Assembly (NCBI GenBank): GCA_024638355.1
Contig: JAHEKO010000121.1
Coordinates: 1-9,243 of the forward strand
Direction: 5' to 3'
Length of the DNA: 9,243 nt
From: Acidobacteriota bacterium
GTDB taxonomy: Bacteria > Acidobacteriota > Thermoanaerobaculia > Multivoradales > JAHEKO01
The notes under the pieces are model-generated. The model did not search any database, was not told the origin of the DNA, and saw nothing but the letters and a program-made list of their open reading frames with translations. Below, in pieces: positions 6,507-9,243 of the stretch; position 1 is the first letter of the stretch, and each line of letters begins with the position of its first letter. The translations under genes and the position numbers were made by a program.

Positions 6507-8085
6507 GGTCCTGCACCCAGCGGGGCCCCCCGAGCGAGCTGAACCCCGCCACGCCGATGACGTGCGGCTCGATGACCAGCGCTTCGGCGTCGAGCGGACG
6601 CCGGGTCTCGATCTCGAAGTCGTAGGAGTCGCCCGGCACGACCTCCCGCGGCAGATCCGCCCAGGCGCGGTCGACGGCCGCGCCCTCTAGATGGGAGCGC
6701 CATTGCAGCTCCACCAGAACGCCGCCCGCCTCTTCGGTGGTCGGCAGCCAGCGGCAGGCGCCGTCGTTGGTCATCGAGACGCGCAGGCGACGCAACTCGC
6801 CGGGCGCCCAGGGCGCCTCTCCTCCCGAGACTCGCATGCGGCCCCCGAGCTCGAGCCAGGTGAGGGTGGTCGGCGGCGGCACGTCGAGCGGGCGCTCGGC
6901 CGGCGGATCTAGCCTACCGAGCTCCGCGCACGCGTCGACCACCGCCTGGGCGGCGCGCGTGGGATCGTGCCGCCGGCGCACGAAGTCGCGAGCGGCGGCG
7001 GCCATCGTCGCGAGGCGGTCGGGCTGCTCGAGCAGCTGGCCCAGCTGAGCGGCCAGACTGCGCACCTCGCGCTCCCCGAGCGGCACCTTGACGGCGAACT
7101 CGTCGGGAAGCTCGGCGAACTGGGCGTAGTCGGAGACCGCCACTGCGCGGCCGACCGCCAGCACCCGCAGAAGCGAGGCCGACGTCTCGCCGGCGGTGGG
7201 ATACCGCAGGTTGACGCAGACGTCGCAGGCGCCGATCGCGGCCAGGAAGTCGTCGTAGTCGAGGAAGCCCGTCACGTGCACCCGGTCGGCGACTCCGGCG
7301 CGATCGATCCTGGCCTCCAGGTCGAGCGCTCCCGAGACCTCGCCGGCGATGACCAGATGTGCCGCGGCGAGCTCGGGCAGCGCCAGCGCCTCGATCACCA
7401 CCTCGGTCCGCTTGATCGGAGTCTGGAAACCGAAGGAGCCGAGAAGCGGGCGATCGGTCGGCAGCCCGTACCGCTCGCGGAACGCCTTGCCGGCCCCGGC
7501 ATCCGCCGGCTCGCCCAGCGGCATGGCCATCGGCACGGCGCGCACCGCGAGGTCGGGGTTGTCTTCGCGCACCAGCTCGGCGGCCCAGCGGCTGTGCACG
7601 AGGACGCCACGCTGGCGCCGGATCAGCGAGCGGTGCGCCGGCAGCTCGAAGAGGGTCGCGCTGCCGGTCTCGCCCCAACGACGCGCGCGACCGGCCATCT
7701 CGCCGATCCAGCCATGGTCTTCGATCAGCTGGCGCCGGTAGCCGTCGAGATCGCCTTCGGCGAGAGTGCGCTCCACCAGCAGGTGGTGCAGCACCAGATC
7801 GTGCAGCGTCACGATGCCGGGGCGCTGCATGGCCAGCTCGAGGACTCCCACGTGGTGCCGGTTGTTGCCCATCTGGTAGACCGGCAGCCGGCCGTCTTCG
7901 CCGCAGCGCTCGGCAGGAACCGGATGCCAGCGCTCGACGAGATCGTCCTCGACCGGCTGATCGGGTACCTGGATGACCCGCACGTCGGCGAGCTGGGCGA
8001 GCTCGATCAACAGATCGCGGCTGTAGTCCGAGATGCCCGAACGCACGGGCGGGAGGGGCGAAACATAGTCGATCGACAGGGTCAC
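6496..8085 (-). CDS. GT4-family glycosyltransferase with C-terminal beta-sandwich domain
   Basis: The 529-aa product is a GT-B fold transferase. The N-domain starts IDYVSPLPPVRSGISDYS (5-22), with the glycine loop that faces the acceptor. HDLVLHHLL (95-103) is a further conserved block. The C-domain opens with LLGSFGFQTPIKR (214-226), where Lys225-Arg226 would bind the donor phosphates, and contains YPTAGETSASLLRVLAVGRA (295-314), the donor-binding E-x7-E region; here the first Glu is Glu300 and the second position is Arg307. After about residue 405 comes an extra domain of some 120 residues with an Ig-like pattern: MTNDGACRWLP (438-448), LQWRS (460-464), LPREVVPG (478-485) and a terminal GFSSLGGPRW (514-523). 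Similar tails occur on bacterial transferases and may bind glycan. The start is a GTG at 8085, six nt after the prfB stop, with a weak ribosome site. Donor and acceptor are unknown; a role in exopolysaccharide, O-antigen or glycoprotein synthesis is inference. Confidence 0.9.
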   Translation of the reverse strand: MTLSIDYVSPLPPVRSGISDYSRDLLIELAQLADVRVIQVPDQPVEDDLVERWHPVPAERCGEDGRLPVYQMGNNRHHVGVLELAMQRPGIVTLHDLVLHHLLVERTLAEGDLDGYRRQLIEDHGWIGEMAGRARRWGETGSATLFELPAHRSLIRRQRGVLVHSRWAAELVREDNPDLAVRAVPMAMPLGEPADAGAGKAFRERYGLPTDRPLLGSFGFQTPIKRTEVVIEALALPELAAAHLVIAGEVSGALDLEARIDRAGVADRVHVTGFLDYDDFLAAIGACDVCVNLRYPTAGETSASLLRVLAVGRAVAVSDYAQFAELPDEFAVKVPLGEREVRSLAAQLGQLLEQPDRLATMAAAARDFVRRRHDPTRAAQAVVDACAELGRLDPPAERPLDVPPPTTLTWLELGGRMRVSGGEAPWAPGELRRLRVSMTNDGACRWLPTTEEAGGVLVELQWRSHLEGAAVDRAWADLPREVVPGDSYDFEIETRRPLDAEALVIEPHVIGVAGFSSLGGPRWVQDLAG

Positions 8086-8091
8086 GACGGC

Positions 8092-9202
8092 TCAGCTCAC
8101 GTCCGCGGCCGACTCCATCGACTCGGCCAGCCAACCTTCGATGAAGTCGTCGATGCCGCCGTCGAGGACCCGCTGCGCGTCGCCCACCTCGATCTTGGTG
8201 CGATGGTCCTTCACCATCTGATAGGGCTGCAGCACGTAGCTGCGGATCTGACTTCCCCAGGCGATCTCCTTCTTCTCGCCCTCGCGCTTGGCGCTCTCCT
8301 CGGCTCGCTTCTGCATCTCGAGGTCGTAGAGCCGCGCGCGCAGGATCTTCATCGCGGTCGCCCGGTTCTTGATCTGGCTGCGCTGGTTCTGGCACGAGAC
8401 GACGATATTGGTCGGCAGGTGGGTGATGCGCACCGCCGATTCCGTCTTGTTCACGTGCTGTCCGCCGGCGCCCGAAGCCCTGAAGGTGTCGATGCGCAGG
8501 TCCTTGTCCTCGATCTCCACGGCCACTTCGTCCTCGACCTCGGGGTAGACATAGACCGAAGCGAACGAGGTGTGCCGCCGGCTCTGCTGGTCGAACGGGC
8601 TGATCCGCACCAGGCGGTGAACGCCGCTCTCGCCGTGGAGGTAGCCGTAGGCGTAGTCGCCGCGCACCGCGAAGGTCGCGCTCTTGATCCCCGCTTCCTC
8701 GCCGTCGAGCCGCTCGAGGATCTCGGCGTCGAACCCGCGGGCCTCCGCCCAGCGCAGGTACATGCGGAGCAGCATCTCAGCCCAGTCCTGCGATTCGGTG
8801 CCGCCGGCGCCGGGGTGGATGGCCACGAGGGCGTTCTTGTCGTCCTCTGGACCCGAGAGCTTGAGCTGCAGCTCGAGCTCGCGCAGGTCGGCCTCGACCC
8901 GCGCCACGAACTCGGCGGCTTCACCCGCCTCCTCGCCCTCTTCGAGGAGCTCGCTCCAGGCGCCCAGCTCCTCGGCGTCCTCGCGCAAGCGCTTCAGCGT
9001 CGCGAGGCGGCGCTCCACACCGCTGCGCTTCTTGACCAACGGCTCGCTGGTGACGCGGTCGTCCCAGAATCCGGGCCGCTCCATCTCCCGGTCGATCTTC
9101 GCCAACTCCTCTTGCAGGCCCACCTCGTCAAAGAAACCTCCTGAGGTGGTCCAGGCGCTGCGCCAATTCGTCGAGCTGTTGCTGGGTCTCCGCCGTGATC
9201 AT
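8092..9202 (-). CDS. prfB: Peptide chain release factor 2, made by programmed +1 frameshift
   Basis: RF2 terminates translation at UGA and UAA. The gene begins at ATG 9202, encodes 24 residues (MITAETQQQLDELAQRLDHL then RRFL), meets an in-frame TGA (9128-9130), and continues in the +1 frame by skipping T9130, as complement join 9202-9131 and 9129-8092. The full protein is 369 aa; E. coli RF2 is 365. The SPF codon-recognition tripeptide is at 201-203 (RISPFDQQS) and the catalytic GGQ at 246-248 (SGAGGQHVN). The residue four before the first Gly of GGQ is Ala242, equivalent to E. coli position 246, where Ala or Ser is common. An N-terminal helical domain rich in Glu and Leu (about 30-125) precedes these. 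Annotation from the GTG at 9123 alone would lose the first 26 residues. The ATG overlaps the TGA of the upstream gene, and GAGG lies 5 nt before it. The glycosyltransferase follows after 6 nt. Confidence 0.98.
9127..9142 (-). promoter_or_regulatory. prfB +1 programmed frameshift (recoding) site
   Basis: On the reverse strand the site reads AGGAGG-TTT-CTT-TGA-C. The internal Shine-Dalgarno-like AGGAGG (9142-9137) sits three nt before the CTT slippery codon, which is followed by the in-frame TGA and a C, a weak stop context. Spacing is the same as in E. coli prfB (AGGGGG-TAT-CTT-TGA-C). When RF2 is scarce the ribosome pauses at TGA and slips forward by one base, so RF2 controls its own synthesis. 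The sequence is seen directly; the mechanism is known for the family. Confidence 0.97.
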
Positions 9203-9243
9203 CTTCGCCTCGCGCGAAGGATAGCAAAGGCCGCGGCCAGCGA
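9199..9243 (-). CDS. 3' end of an upstream gene (unidentified, possibly a membrane protein)
   Basis: The reverse strand from the right edge reads SLAAAFAILRARRR and then TGA (9201-9199), which overlaps the prfB ATG as ATGA. A hydrophobic run followed by a basic tail is typical of the last transmembrane segment of an inner-membrane protein. In some bacteria the apolipoprotein N-acyltransferase gene (lnt) precedes prfB, so that is one candidate, but fourteen residues cannot identify it. The frame is supported by the exact ATGA overlap, which also occurs at 5151-5154 in this cluster. A chance open frame of this length is quite possible. Confidence 0.5.
   Translation of the reverse strand, partial: SLAAAFAILRARRR

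Noticed and set aside
6967..9144. A 725-codon open frame on the + strand, antisense across prfB and the glycosyltransferase gene
   Set aside because: It mirrors two certain genes, its composition (very rich in H, R, D, G, L) is that of an antisense frame in GC-rich DNA, it shows no recognisable motif, and it runs through the gene boundary without any relation to it.
9215..9232. Extended -10-like TGCTATCCT before prfB as a promoter
   Set aside because: It lies within the apparent coding end of the upstream gene, which overlaps the prfB start, and would leave a leader of only about ten bases.

Overview
This is a GC-rich bacterial chromosomal window with one secreted-protein gene on the + strand and a dense run of genes on the - strand. 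No RNA gene, CRISPR array, insertion sequence or phage gene is visible. The gene set (a CRTAC1-like FG-GAP/ASPIC-UnbV exported protein, an FbaB-type class I aldolase, a pirin, and a GT4 glycosyltransferase with an appended beta-sandwich domain) would fit Acidobacteriota or another high-GC environmental lineage. That placement is inference from gene content, not a measured one.

Layout from left to right. Positions 1-283 (-) hold the first 94 codons of a pirin-family protein. A 242-bp divergent spacer follows. Positions 526-2481 (+) encode an exported seven-motif beta-propeller protein with a C-terminal ASPIC/UnbV domain. It converges on 2528-3607 (-), a class I fructose-bisphosphate aldolase (fbaB) that appears to have its own promoter containing a perfect 14-bp palindrome. 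To the right lies a tightly packed - strand cluster, transcribed from the right edge leftward: the last 14 codons of an unidentified (perhaps membrane) protein, prfB (release factor 2), a GT4 glycosyltransferase, an unclassified polytopic membrane protein, a CoA-pyrophosphatase-type Nudix hydrolase, and a membrane-anchored alpha/beta hydrolase.

Junctions in this cluster are a 4-nt overlap (ATGA), a 6-nt gap, an 11-nt overlap, a 4-nt overlap (ATGA) and a 30-nt gap filled by a hairpin. One polycistronic mRNA with translational coupling is therefore likely. prfB carries the classical autoregulatory +1 frameshift site (AGGAGG, then CTT TGA C), so its true start is at 9202 and the protein is 369 aa.

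The least explained part is the pair of the GT4 enzyme and the adjacent membrane protein. Both end in a predicted beta-rich domain, and the membrane protein has a loop motif resembling GT-C/PMT-like transferases without belonging to a family I can name. They may act together in building a surface glycoconjugate, which is inference. The other genes are recognisable housekeeping or metabolic families.
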